Source of the DNA: an uncultured Campylobacter sp.
GTDB taxonomy: Bacteria; Campylobacterota; Campylobacteria; Campylobacterales; Campylobacteraceae
Direction of reading: 5' to 3'
Assembly: GCA_949294425.1 (NCBI GenBank)
Contig: CASFHJ010000263.1
Location: forward strand, 1-30,597
DNA length: 30,597 nt
A model generated the notes under the pieces. The model did not search any database, was not told the DNA's origin, and saw only the letters and a program-made list of their open reading frames with translations. Each line of letters begins with the position of its first letter. Positions within the stretch are counted from its first letter, which is position 1. A program made the position numbers and the translations under genes. Of this stretch, positions 6,957 to 16,150 are shown piece by piece.

Positions 6957-9900
6957 CAACCAGCCCTCATCTTTGCTCTTTGTAAAATCTTTTCTTTAGC
7001 CTCTTCTGAAAGTATGAAATTTGTAGTATAAAGTAAGCAATCATCTATGGTTTTTATCTTTAAGACAAGCCTTTTGTTGTTTTCATTTAAGCTATGCAAA
7101 GAACTTGCTAACTCATGTATCTCGTAAATAAGCTCTTTGTTTAAAAAGCTAAGATCAAGCTCTAGTATGGTTTTTTCAAATTCCTTTGGCTCTTGAGTGT
7201 ATTCTTTTTTCTCACTCTTATTTTTAAAGCTTGTTTTTGCCTTTATGCCATTATCTTTAGCCTCCTTAAGCTCTAAAATATCATGAAACATAAGACTAAA
7301 GTCTCTATCATCTCTTTTATAATTTAAGGTAAAAACATAAGGCTTATCTTTTTTTTCATCGTCCTGTGCTATGCTTTCTAATCTGGAAACATGTCTTTCA
7401 AAGACTAGCACATCAAAGCTTGAATAAGGATCAAGAATATTCATCTTAGCAAATCTCTTACCATTTTTACTCATAAAGCTTTTAAATTCCTCTATCTTAG
7501 CCACACAATTTACCTGTCCGCTGCCATCTAATTTTTCAAAGTCTATGCTTTTATAAAATTCTAAGCCCTCTATATCTTTTTTATACTCATCTAAAGGATG
7601 AGCAAAAAGATAAAAGCCTATGATTTCTTTTTCAAATTCAAGCTTTTCTTTTAGGCTAAATTCCTGGGTATTTTTTAGCTCTAATTTTATAGAATCAGTG
7701 CTTTCCTCAAAGCCAAAGATAGAAGCACTTGCATTTCTTTTAATCTCTGCTAGTTTTCTTGACATTTCACATATTCTTTCTATGTTGTCCATGAGGCATT
7801 TTCTACTATATCCATACTCATCAAAAGCACCTACTTTTATGAGGCTTTCAATGGTTCTTTTATTTATCTTTGCTGGATCTATTTTTTTTATAAATTCATC
7901 TATTGTTTTAAAGCCCTCGCCCCTTACTGAAAGCAAATTTGTAACCGCTGGAATGCCCACACTTTTAATCGCAGCAAGCCCATAAACTATGTATTCTTTT
8001 CCTTCCTTATTTATGGCTACAAACTCGCCTCTTGCATTATTTATGCTAGGAGGCAAAAGCTCTATATCCATTCTTTTTAACTCATCTATATACTTGGCTA
8101 CCTTTTTTACGTTATTTTGTTCGCTACTTAGCAGTGCTGCCATAAATTCACTTGGATAATAAGTCTTTAAAAAGGCTGTTTGAAAGGCTATTAAAGCGTA
8201 AGCAGCAGAGTGAGATTTATTAAAACCATACTCTGCAAATTTTAATATAAGCTCAAATAAATCATCAGCCTTTTTTTCGTCATAGCCTCTTTTTTTCGCT
8301 CCTTCTAAATACTCACTCTTAAGATTATCTAGAATTTCTCTTTTTTTCTTTCCCATAGCACGTCTTACATTATCAGCTCCGCCTAAGGAAAATCCTCCAA
8401 CTTGCTGAACTATTTGCATAACTTGCTCTTGATAAACTATGACTCCGTATGTATCCTCTAGTATGGGCTTTAGGTCTTCAAAGACGTATTGAGCCTTTTT
8501 GCGACCATGCTTTATATCTATATAATCATCAAGCATGCCGCTTTCAAGAGGTCCTGGTCTATAAAGTGCTAAAACAGCTATAAGATCTTCAAATCTATCT
8601 GGCTTAAGCCTTGAATTTAAGGCTTGCATACCTTCTGATTCTATTTGAAATATACCTAAGGTATTACCGCTTTGTATGGTTTTATAAACCTTTGCATCAT
8701 TTATATCTATCTTTTCCCAAATAATGTCTTTATTGTATCTTTGCTTTATAAGCTTTATAGCATTATCTATAAGGGTTAGGGTTGTAAGCCCTAAAAAGTC
8801 AAATTTTATAAGATCCACATCTTCTAAAAAGTCCTTAGAATACTGCGTAACAAGGTGCTTTTCATCATTTTTAGATGGTCTAAAAAGAGGGGTTTTTTTC
8901 CACAAGGACTCATTTGATATTACAAGTCCTGCGGCATGAACTCCTGCATGTCTATTTAAGCCTTCAAGAGCTAGGGAAAATTCCCAAACCTCCTTTCCCT
9001 TAGAATGACTTTGTATAAAATCACTTATCTTTGGCTCTTTTTCATAAGCACCTTGCAGGGTTATCTTAAGCTCGTCTGGCACAAGTTTTGCAAATTCATC
9101 AGCCTCATTTATAGGCATAGAACAAACCCTAGCTACGTCTCTTATAACACCCTTTGCAAACATCTTACCAAAGGTTATAACCTGAGCCACCTTATCAGAG
9201 CCATATCTATCTATAACATAGTCTATAACCTCATCTCTTCTGTCTTGACAAAAATCTATATCAATATCTGGCATTGAAACACGCTCTGGATTTAAAAATC
9301 TTTCAAAAAGCAAGTTATAAGGCAGAGGATCTATATCAGTAATTTGTAAGGAATAAGCAACCAAAGAACCAGCAGCAGAGCCTCTGCCAGGACCAACTGG
9401 AATTCCTTTTTTCTTAGCAACAGAGATAAAGTCAGCAACTATAAGCATATATCCTGAAAATTTCATATTTTTAATTATTTGTATCTCTCTTTCTAGTCTT
9501 TGCTTATACAAATCATGCTTACTCTCATCTACATACAAAAGCCTTTGCGTAAGACCTTTTTTACATAAAAAATCAAAGACTATATCATCATTTTCAAAGC
9601 TAAATTCCTTATCTTCTTTTAATGTTAGATTATGCTCATTTGCATATTCTCTAGTAAATTTGAAATTTGGCGGGGTTGGATCTCCTAATTTTAGTTCTAA
9701 ATTGCACTTTGAAGCTATTTCTTCAGTATTTGCAATGGCTTCTGGTAAATCTGCAAAAAGTCTTTGCATTTGCTCTGGAGTCTTTAGATAAAACTCGTGC
9801 ACGCTGTGCTTTAAGCGATTTGGATCATCAAGCTTAACTCCTGTGTTTACGCACATTAAAACCTCGTGTGCGTCTGCTCTTTCTTTAAAGGTATAATGAG

Positions 9901-10540
9901 TATCATTTGTAGCTATCATCTTTATGTCAAGCTCTTTTGAAAGCTTTATTATCATATCATCTATGTATCTTTGATCTGCTATACCATGTCTCATGATTTC
10001 AAGATAAAAATCATCTTTAAAAACCTCTTTATACCACAAAGCTACTTCCTTAGCAGCCTCATAGCCCTTTGCACCAAATTTGATATTTTTTTCATTTTTG
10101 GTGTTTAAATGCCAGTTTATCTCACCTTGCAAACAAGCTGAAGTGCAAATTAAGCCCTCACTATGCTCTTTAAGTATTTTTTTATTTATGCGAGGATAGT
10201 AATAAAGCCCGTGTATATAGCTTTGAGAGCTAAGATACATCAAATTTTCATAGCCCTTTTGATTCTTTGCAAAAAGACAAAGATGAAATCTCTGCCTTGA
10301 AGACTTGTCATTTAGCTCATCAAAATTATGTATATAAGCTTCAAGCCCTATTATAGGCTTTATGCCATGCTTTTTCATAGTCTTATAAAAATCAATAGCA
10401 CCAAACATATTGCCATGATCGCTCATAGCTACGGTGTCAACGCCTTGTGTTTGCAAGGTTTTAGCTAACTCATTTAGCTTATTTGCTCCGTCTAATAAAG
10501 AGTATTCAGTATGTAAATGTAAATGCGTGTACTTACTCAT
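6956..10540 (-). CDS. dnaE: DNA polymerase III alpha subunit DnaE
   Basis: DnaE is the catalytic subunit of the replicative polymerase. At 1194 residues it is a full-length DnaE1. In order: an N-terminal PHP domain (HLHTEYSLLDGANK, MSDHGNMFG), the polymerase palm with GPGRGSAAGSLVAY and the catalytic acidic motif PDIDIDF, the fingers and tandem HhH region (YQEQVMQI, FNKSHSAAYALIAFQTA, KINKRTIESLIKVGAF), and a C-terminal OB-fold region (GQVNCVAKIEEFKS). Only the alpha subunit is here. AAAGGA precedes the ATG, with AT-rich promoter DNA shared with the divergent HD-domain gene. The stop overlaps the ribE start by 1 bp on the coding strand. The sequence is uninterrupted. Confidence 0.98.
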   Translation of the reverse strand: MSKYTHLHLHTEYSLLDGANKLNELAKTLQTQGVDTVAMSDHGNMFGAIDFYKTMKKHGIKPIIGLEAYIHNFDELNDKSSRQRFHLCLFAKNQKGYENLMYLSSQSYIHGLYYYPRINKKILKEHSEGLICTSACLQGEINWHLNTKNEKNIKFGAKGYEAAKEVALWYKEVFKDDFYLEIMRHGIADQRYIDDMIIKLSKELDIKMIATNDTHYTFKERADAHEVLMCVNTGVKLDDPNRLKHSVHEFYLKTPEQMQRLFADLPEAIANTEEIASKCNLELKLGDPTPPNFKFTREYANEHNLTLKEDKEFSFENDDIVFDFLCKKGLTQRLLYVDESKHDLYKQRLEREIQIIKNMKFSGYMLIVADFISVAKKKGIPVGPGRGSAAGSLVAYSLQITDIDPLPYNLLFERFLNPERVSMPDIDIDFCQDRRDEVIDYVIDRYGSDKVAQVITFGKMFAKGVIRDVARVCSMPINEADEFAKLVPDELKITLQGAYEKEPKISDFIQSHSKGKEVWEFSLALEGLNRHAGVHAAGLVISNESLWKKTPLFRPSKNDEKHLVTQYSKDFLEDVDLIKFDFLGLTTLTLIDNAIKLIKQRYNKDIIWEKIDINDAKVYKTIQSGNTLGIFQIESEGMQALNSRLKPDRFEDLIAVLALYRPGPLESGMLDDYIDIKHGRKKAQYVFEDLKPILEDTYGVIVYQEQVMQIVQQVGGFSLGGADNVRRAMGKKKREILDNLKSEYLEGAKKRGYDEKKADDLFELILKFAEYGFNKSHSAAYALIAFQTAFLKTYYPSEFMAALLSSEQNNVKKVAKYIDELKRMDIELLPPSINNARGEFVAINKEGKEYIVYGLAAIKSVGIPAVTNLLSVRGEGFKTIDEFIKKIDPAKINKRTIESLIKVGAFDEYGYSRKCLMDNIERICEMSRKLAEIKRNASASIFGFEESTDSIKLELKNTQEFSLKEKLEFEKEIIGFYLFAHPLDEYKKDIEGLEFYKSIDFEKLDGSGQVNCVAKIEEFKSFMSKNGKRFAKMNILDPYSSFDVLVFERHVSRLESIAQDDEKKDKPYVFTLNYKRDDRDFSLMFHDILELKEAKDNGIKAKTSFKNKSEKKEYTQEPKEFEKTILELDLSFLNKELIYEIHELASSLHSLNENNKRLVLKIKTIDDCLLYTTNFILSEEAKEKILQRAKMRAG

Positions 10541-10592
10541 AATATATCCTTTTATACTAAAAAAATTATAAGAAAAAAAGCTTTAAATGTAG

Positions 10593-10598
10593 TATAAT
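10593..10598 (+). promoter_or_regulatory. -10 element for the HD-domain gene
   Basis: TAGTATAAT contains a perfect TATAAT in the 93-bp gap between divergent dnaE and the HD-domain gene, about 36 nt before the ATG at 10634. AAGAAGGGC near 10618-10626 serves as the ribosome site. The promoter looks intact although the gene downstream is interrupted. Confidence 0.55.
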
Positions 10599-10633
10599 CT
10601 AAAAAATTTTTATTTATAAGAAGGGCTTATTTT

Positions 10634-11866
10634 ATGATAAGGGCTGAATTAATAGAGCAAATTTTTAAGGCTGCTTGCATAAGCAGATGGAATGATTATC
10701 CTAGAATGACTGAACTAGTAGAGCTTGACAAACAAGCACATAAATTTATAATAGCTTATTTCATAGCAAAGCTTGAAAAAGATGTTGATATGTCTGCGGT
10801 GCTTGAGGGGGGTATTTTTGAATTTCTAAGCAGGGTTATAGTTACAGATATAAGACCTGATGTATATCATGAAATGCTTAGACAAAAAAAAGAGCAAATA
10901 AATATCTGGGTTTTATCAAAACTTCAGCCCATGATAGAGGATATAGAGGGTGGAAAATTTTTAAAAAGATGTGAAGAGTATCTAAAAAAAGACAATTTTA
11001 AAAAAGAAAGACTCATACTAAAGGCGGCTTCTTATTTTGCTCCTAGATGGGAATTTAACATAGTCTAGCAAACTAGTAAATTTTTAAATGATAGAGAGGA
11101 TATAAAGGGTAAGGTTGAAGAAGAACTAGAGGACTACTACGAGCTAATAGGAGCTAGAAAGATAGCCTTAAATCAAAAAATAGCAAAGCTAATAGATCTA
11201 AGCGGCAGACTTCGCTTTCAAAAAAGATGGGCTCAAACACCTCGCATACCAGAAACTGCTGTTTTAGGGCATATGCTTGTGGTTGCTATATTGTCTTATT
11301 TTTACTCCTTAAGTGTAAATGCCTGTGAAAAAAGAGTGCAAAATAATTTTTACTGCGCCTTGTTTCATGACCTACCAGAAAGCCTTACAAGAGACATAAT
11401 AAGCCCCGTAAAATACGGCATAGATGGGCTGCACTCCTTAATAAGTGAGTATGAGATAAAACTCATAAATGATAAAATTTTACCCCTTGTGCCAAGTGAT
11501 TTTAAAGCTGAATTTTCATATCTTTTAGGCATAAGAAAAGATGAAAATAATTTATTTGTAAAAGATGAATTTGAAAATAGGACATTTAAAGACGGGGTGA
11601 TACGCTCTTGTTCTGCTTCTTTAAAAAGCTTTAATGAAAATGATTTCAATGCTATAGATGGAAAAGCCTTAAAAGCCTGTGATAAAATGGCTGCCTTTAT
11701 GGAAGCTGCACTCTCTATAAGTCATGGACTAACATCTAATGAGCTTAAAAAGGGGCTTAATGAAATTTACAAGCATTTCAAAGAAAAACCAAGTATTGAC
11801 GGGGTAAATTTCTTAAAACTTTGCGAGGAAATTTTATCATATTTTAAACTAAAGCTAGAGTCTTGA
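10634..11866 (+). pseudogene. HD-domain hydrolase gene interrupted by an in-frame TAG
   Basis: One reading frame runs from ATG 10634 to the stop at 11866 (410 coding positions) with a single internal TAG at 11066-11068, codon 145. On both sides it reads as one protein: the N-terminal part (RWNDYPRMTELVELDKQAHK, YFAPRWEFNIV) and the part after the stop (EELEDYYELIG, DLSGRLRFQKRWAQTPRIPET, then GHM at 212-214 and the metal motif FHDLPESLTRD at about 244-254). This HD superfamily protein sits next to dnaE in relatives, where I recall Tyr at the interrupted position; TAT or TAC to TAG is one substitution. All HD metal ligands lie after the stop. An ATG at 11273 with AGGG upstream could start a C-terminal piece, but it would lose the preceding His. 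Either a recent nonsense mutation or a base-call error. The natural substrate is unknown (a nucleotidase is possible). Confidence 0.85.
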
Positions 11867-12604
11867 TCTTTGAGTAAAAAGAACCTTTAATCTCTTTTTA
11901 ACACAAAAGGGCAAAAGATTATAAATTTTAGCTCCTAAAGCCGTGTGAAAAGGAAAGCTATAGATATTTTTTTCCTTTTCTATGGCTCTTACTATCTTTT
12001 TAGCAGCTTTTTTTACATCCATCATATTTTTTATATTTATGTGCTTTGTTAATTCTGTTTTTATAAAACCCGGACAAATTACGCTAAAACAAAGCTCAGG
12101 ATAAGCTATGCTAAGAGCTTCTGCAAGTGCTTTTACATAATGCTTTGAAGCACTATAAGCCGGTGCATTTGGCAAGGCTAAAAAAGAAGCTATGGAGGCT
12201 ATAAGCACAATTTGACCTCTTTTTCCTTGAATTAATTCTTGTTCTTGCATTCTTTTTACAGCGTGAAAGATGATATTTGCTACGCCCAAAGCATTAACCT
12301 TGCTAATTTGTATCTGTTTTTCAGGGCTTTCATCAAGACCTGATGAAATTCCAGCATTTAAGATGAGTAAATCCAGTCTTTGCTTAAAAATTTCATCGCA
12401 CCACTTAAGTGCCTCTTCTTCGCAACTAACATCAAAGGCTTTAAGGCTAACTTTTGCACCCAGCTCTTTTAAATCTTTTGCTAAAAGATTTAGGGACTCT
12501 TTTGAGCGAGAATTTATAAATAAATTTACCTTACTAGAGGCAAAGCTTAGGGCTAATTCCTTACCTATACCAGAGCTTGCTCCTGTTATGGCTATATTTT
12601 TCAT
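11855..12604 (-). CDS. Short-chain dehydrogenase/reductase (SDR)
   Basis: A 249-residue classical SDR: nucleotide-binding TGASSGIG at 7-14, LNAGISSG at 82-89, catalytic Ser137, Tyr150 and Lys154 in YSASK. It uses NAD(H) or NADP(H) to oxidise or reduce an alcohol/carbonyl, but the substrate cannot be read from sequence. The C-terminal part, with PFHTALGAKIYNLLPFCVKKRLK, resembles the membrane-leaning tail of DltE/YqjQ-type SDRs, so peripheral membrane contact is possible. It is transcribed alone and overlaps the HD-domain gene tail to tail by 12 bp. The 118-bp gap to rpsT is a divergent promoter region. Confidence 0.85.
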   Translation of the reverse strand: MKNIAITGASSGIGKELALSFASSKVNLFINSRSKESLNLLAKDLKELGAKVSLKAFDVSCEEEALKWCDEIFKQRLDLLILNAGISSGLDESPEKQIQISKVNALGVANIIFHAVKRMQEQELIQGKRGQIVLIASIASFLALPNAPAYSASKHYVKALAEALSIAYPELCFSVICPGFIKTELTKHINIKNMMDVKKAAKKIVRAIEKEKNIYSFPFHTALGAKIYNLLPFCVKKRLKVLFTQRSRL

Positions 12605-12722
12605 TTATTTCCTTCTTAAAATTTTGAAATTTCTAGCAAACAAATATTAATGTTTTTTTAATATTATTATTTGTAGAATTAAAATTTTATTTCAAAGTTA
12701 AAGATAAGAAGGATAAAATAAG

Positions 12723-12986
12723 ATGGCAAATCACAAATCTGCTGAAAAAAGGGCTAGACAAACCCTAAAAAGGACAGAAAGAAACAGATTTTACAGAACA
12801 AGGCTTAAAAATATAACAAAGGCTGTTAGAGAAGCGGCTGAAAAGAAAGATAAGGTAGCAGCAACAGAGGCTTTTAAATTAGCAAATAAAAGCATTCATG
12901 CTATGGTTAGCAGAGGCTTTTTGAAAAAACAAAGCGCTTCAAGAAAGGTAAGTCGTTTAGCTCTTTTAGTAAATAAAATATCCTAA
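12723..12986 (+). CDS. rpsT: 30S ribosomal protein S20
   Basis: S20 binds 16S rRNA (5' domain and helix 44) early in 30S assembly. The 87-residue, Lys/Arg/Ala-rich three-helix protein begins [13 protein letters not shown] and has the typical RNxxxRTRLKN and [22 protein letters not shown] segments; it contains no cysteine. AAGGA lies 8-12 nt before ATG, with AT-rich promoter sequence before it. Its stop overlaps the prfA start (TAATG), so S20 and release factor 1 are co-translated. Pairing of rpsT with prfA is common in Campylobacter. Confidence 0.97.
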   Translation: MANHKSAEKRARQTLKRTERNRFYRTRLKNITKAVREAAEKKDKVAATEAFKLANKSIHAMVSRGFLKKQSASRKVSRLALLVNKIS

Positions 12987-14050
12987 TGTTTGCTAAGAAA
13001 CTAGAACCATTTTTAAAAAGATATGAAGAGCTAAATGAGGAATTAAAAAAAGACTCCACTATAAATGATGTAAATAAAATAGCTCTCATATCAAAAGAAC
13101 AAAAGGCTTTAGAGCCTATAGTTCTAAAAGCAAGACAGTATCTAAAAACACTTAAAGATATAGATGAAAATAAACAACTTTTAAGTGAAGCTGATTTTGC
13201 TGAACTGGCAAAGGAAGAGCTTAAGATTTTAGAAGAAAGCAAACCAAAGCTTGAAGAAGAGCTTAAAATTCTACTTCTACCAAAAGATCCAAATGATGAT
13301 AAAAATATATTTTTAGAGCTTCGTGCTGGAACGGGCGGAGATGAGGCATCTTTATTTGCTGGAGACCTACTAAAAGCATACATAAGATACGCTGACTTAA
13401 ATGGCTATAAAACAGAGATAGTAAGCTCTAGTGAGGGAAGTGTTGGTGGCTTTAAGGAAGTTATCTTGCTTGTAAAGGGAAATGGTGCTTATTCTCGCTT
13501 TAAGTATGAAAGCGGAACTCATAGAGTTCAAAGAGTCCCACAAACAGAATCTCAAGGCAGACTCCACACTTCAGCTATTACCGTTGCTGTTATGCCAGAG
13601 GTTGATGATATAGAAATAGATATAAATCCAAATGATTTAAAAATAGATGTTATGAGATCAAGTGGACATGGGGGACAGAGCGTAAATACAACGGATTCAG
13701 CCGTGCGTATTACCCATATACCAACAGGCATAGTGGTAGTAAATCAGGACGGAAAATCCCAGCATAAAAATAAAGAAAGCGCTATGAAGGTCTTAAAAGC
13801 TAGACTTTACGAAATGAAAGAAAAAGAAAGACTGCAAAAAGAAAGCTCTGAAAGAAAATCTCAGGTTGGAAGCGGAGACAGAAGTGAGAGGATAAGGACT
13901 TATAACTTCCCTCAAAACAGAATAAGCGACCACCGCATAAATTTAACACTTTACAAGCTAGACAACATAATGGAAAGTGGAAATTTTAACGAACTAATAG
14001 AAAGCTTAATAGCTCATTATCAGGCACAAGCATTAAAAGAAAACACCTAA
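12986..14050 (+). CDS. prfA: Peptide chain release factor 1 (RF1)
   Basis: RF1 reads UAA and UAG and triggers peptidyl-tRNA hydrolysis. The 354-residue protein has all parts: N-terminal helical domain, the acidic [11 protein letters not shown] stretch (111-121), the codon-recognition PxT tripeptide as PQT (185-187) within [14 protein letters not shown], and the catalytic GGQ at 229-231 ([12 protein letters not shown]). RF1 usually has PAT/PVT/PET here; Gln is a tolerated middle residue. An intact RF1 means UAG should act as a stop in this organism, which bears on the amber codon at 11066. It is translationally coupled with rpsT. Confidence 0.97.
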   Translation: MFAKKLEPFLKRYEELNEELKKDSTINDVNKIALISKEQKALEPIVLKARQYLKTLKDIDENKQLLSEADFAELAKEELKILEESKPKLEEELKILLLPKDPNDDKNIFLELRAGTGGDEASLFAGDLLKAYIRYADLNGYKTEIVSSSEGSVGGFKEVILLVKGNGAYSRFKYESGTHRVQRVPQTESQGRLHTSAITVAVMPEVDDIEIDINPNDLKIDVMRSSGHGGQSVNTTDSAVRITHIPTGIVVVNQDGKSQHKNKESAMKVLKARLYEMKEKERLQKESSERKSQVGSGDRSERIRTYNFPQNRISDHRINLTLYKLDNIMESGNFNELIESLIAHYQAQALKENT

Positions 14051-14097
14051 AACAATCTTTTTTAGCACTAAATCTTGCTTTTATATTTTAATAATGT

Positions 14098-14115
14098 TAT
14101 GATTTTACCAAGGAG
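14098..14115 (+). promoter_or_regulatory. Extended -10 and ribosome site for the lipoprotein-ribD unit
   Basis: TGTTATGAT (-10 TATGAT at 14098-14103 with an upstream TG) is followed by AAGGAG at 14110-14115, only 6 nt from the ATG at 14122. If used, the leader is very short, about 10-15 nt. T-rich sequence precedes it (TTGCTTTTATATTTT). Confidence 0.5.
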
Positions 14116-14121
14116 AGCTTC

Positions 14122-15150
14122 ATGAGGTTTTTACTTACTTTCGTACTTACATTTATTTTTCTTGCTTGCTCTAGTGAAACAAAGATAGACTTACCCCTTT
14201 CTTCCATGCAAAAAAATGAGGGGCTTTGGTATCTCTTAGAAGATGAGTCAAAAAAAAGAGCTCATCTTAGCTTAGAAAAGATAGATGATACAAACTATAA
14301 GACAAGTTTTATAATACTAGATGAAGCAAAGCTTTATTTAGGAGAGCTAAATAGCAGTAAAAAAGACTTTACTTTAAAAGACGTAAATTCAGATGAAAAA
14401 ATACTTGCTACTTTAGAATTTGATGAGGACAAACCAGTTCTTAGCCTTAAAGAGCTAGATAGTATCTACTTTCTTAGCAGCCAAAAAGTAAATACCTTAA
14501 ATTTTGTAAAACATATCTTACAAGAGCAGCTAAATATAGGTCTTAATTTCACGATAACCATGATAGATGATGCTTTTTTTCTACCTAATAGCTTAGTAGC
14601 CATAGACAATGAGGTTAGAAAAAAAATAAATGAAAAGATAGCTTATGGTGCAAATTCCATGCTAGAACTTAAGGAAAAATTGATACAAAAACAAAAAGAA
14701 ATGATAAAACAGCAAAAGGATTTCTCCTTTTACATAGAGTATATAAACTCCTTTATGCCAGACTACATAGATGACAAAATAATAGCCTTTAAAAATTTTA
14801 GCTATGAGTATCTAGGCGGGGTTCACGGAAAAAATGATACTAAATATCATATATTTTCACTAGAAAATGGAGAGCAAATATCTAATAAGACCAAAGATTT
14901 GATACAAGATATAAATGATAAAAATCTTTTAGCCCTACTTAAAACAAAGCTTATAAACGCGAGTGCAAGTGGACTTTTAGGGGTAGATAATAGCAAGATA
15001 ACTCTGCCAGAGGATTTTTTCATAAACAAAGATGGCATAGAATTTACTTGGAAGCTAAATAACTTTGGGCTTGTCGAGAGGATTGTTTTTCGCTTTTCTG
15101 AACTAAAGGCACATGTAAAAAAAGAATCAAAGCTTTACTATCTTTTTTAG
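14122..15150 (+). CDS. Putative lipoprotein with DUF3298/RsiV-like domain
   Basis: A 342-residue exported protein. The first 15 residues form a lipoprotein signal with the lipobox FLAC, so Cys16 would be lipidated. The middle is Lys/Asp/Leu-rich with no known motif. The C-terminal part (from about 195) carries YEYLGGVHGKNDTKYHIFSLENGEQI, which matches the GGxHG pattern of the DUF3298 domain also found in RsiV, the anti-sigma factor that binds lysozyme. It is 10 bp upstream of ribD and probably starts that unit. Lysozyme binding is only a possibility from the domain; the N-terminal part could be a DUF4163-like domain, but I am unsure. Confidence 0.75.
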   Translation: MRFLLTFVLTFIFLACSSETKIDLPLSSMQKNEGLWYLLEDESKKRAHLSLEKIDDTNYKTSFIILDEAKLYLGELNSSKKDFTLKDVNSDEKILATLEFDEDKPVLSLKELDSIYFLSSQKVNTLNFVKHILQEQLNIGLNFTITMIDDAFFLPNSLVAIDNEVRKKINEKIAYGANSMLELKEKLIQKQKEMIKQQKDFSFYIEYINSFMPDYIDDKIIAFKNFSYEYLGGVHGKNDTKYHIFSLENGEQISNKTKDLIQDINDKNLLALLKTKLINASASGLLGVDNSKITLPEDFFINKDGIEFTWKLNNFGLVERIVFRFSELKAHVKKESKLYYLF

Positions 15151-15160
15151 GACAGATGCA

Positions 15161-16150
15161 ATGAATGATGAATTTTATATGAATTTAGCTCTTAATGAGG
15201 CTTGGAAGTATCAGTTTTTAACCTATCCAAATCCAGCCGTTGGAGCCCTTATATTAGATAAAAATCAAAAAATTTTAAGCATAGAAGCACACAAACAAGC
15301 TGGCTGTGCGCATGCGGAATTAAATGCCATAAAAAAAGCTCTACTTCTTTTAAATCCAAGCCTTAAAATACCTACAAATCCAAACGAAGCGCATGAGTTT
15401 ATACTTAAAAATCACTCAAATTTATTAAAAGATGCCATAGCCTACGTAAGTCTTGAACCATGTAATCATCAAGGAAAAACCCCGCCTTGCGCAAGGCTTT
15501 TTACAGAACTTAAATTTAAAAAAATTTTTATATCTGTTTTGGATAAAAATGAAAAGGCTGCAGGTGGCTTTGATTTTTTAAGAAAAAATGGGCTAGAAGT
15601 TGAAGTTGGGCTTTGCAAGGAAGCTGGAGAAAAGCTCATAAGCCCCTTTTTAAAATGGCAAAAAAATGAAAGCTATAAGCTTTTTAAACTAGCTCTAAGT
15701 CTAAACGGCTCTGCACTAGGTAAATTTGTAAGCTCAAAAGAAAGCAGAACATATGCGCACAAAATAAGAGCCGTAATAGATCTTTTAGTAGTGGGCGGAA
15801 ATACGATAAGACTTGATAGACCCATTTTAGACTCTCGCTTAGCCTCAGCAAAGCCACCAAATTTATGTATCTTGAGCACCAAGGGCATAAATAGCTTTGA
15901 CAAAAACATAGCAGCCTTTTGCGTAAAAGGTAGAGACTTTTATGAAAGCATACCAAGCGATGCTAAATTTATAATGTTTGAAGGGGGAGAAAATTTCTTA
16001 AAAAGTTTTAAAGAAGAGATAGATGCCTTTTTAATTTTTTCAAATTCTAAATTCACAGAGCAAAAAAGCGTAAGTCTTGATTTAGATTTAGAGGCACTTT
16101 ACAGAGGGGAATTAGGCGGCGATAGCTATGGCATTTTTGAGCATAGATAA
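15161..16150 (+). CDS. ribD: Bifunctional riboflavin deaminase/reductase RibD
   Basis: RibD deaminates the pyrimidine from GTP cyclohydrolase II and reduces the ribosyl side chain, two successive steps to riboflavin. The N-terminal deaminase domain (1 to about 155) has the zinc site HAE in CAHAELNA and PCNHQGKTPPC with two Cys, giving His/Cys/Cys. Between them lies an insertion of about 40 residues (LNPSLKI...LKDA) that I believe is typical of Campylobacter RibD. The C-terminal reductase domain (about 165-329) has FKLALSLNG, KESRTYAHKIRA and VVGGNTIRLDRP. At 329 residues it is somewhat short, with a reduced C-terminal end. It follows the lipoprotein gene by 10 bp and overlaps the next gene by 23 bp. 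Confidence 0.93.
   Translation: MNDEFYMNLALNEAWKYQFLTYPNPAVGALILDKNQKILSIEAHKQAGCAHAELNAIKKALLLLNPSLKIPTNPNEAHEFILKNHSNLLKDAIAYVSLEPCNHQGKTPPCARLFTELKFKKIFISVLDKNEKAAGGFDFLRKNGLEVEVGLCKEAGEKLISPFLKWQKNESYKLFKLALSLNGSALGKFVSSKESRTYAHKIRAVIDLLVVGGNTIRLDRPILDSRLASAKPPNLCILSTKGINSFDKNIAAFCVKGRDFYESIPSDAKFIMFEGGENFLKSFKEEIDAFLIFSNSKFTEQKSVSLDLDLEALYRGELGGDSYGIFEHR

Noticed and set aside
6957..6959. TTG start for ribE one codon before ATG
   Set aside because: The ATG at 6956 forms the usual TGATG overlap with dnaE and gives the family-typical MFNG start.
10804..10814. Run of 6 G in the HD-domain gene as a phase-variable tract
   Set aside because: Campylobacter phase-variable tracts are usually at least 8 G; six is short, and the frame is intact through it. 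The lesion is the TAG, not a slippage.
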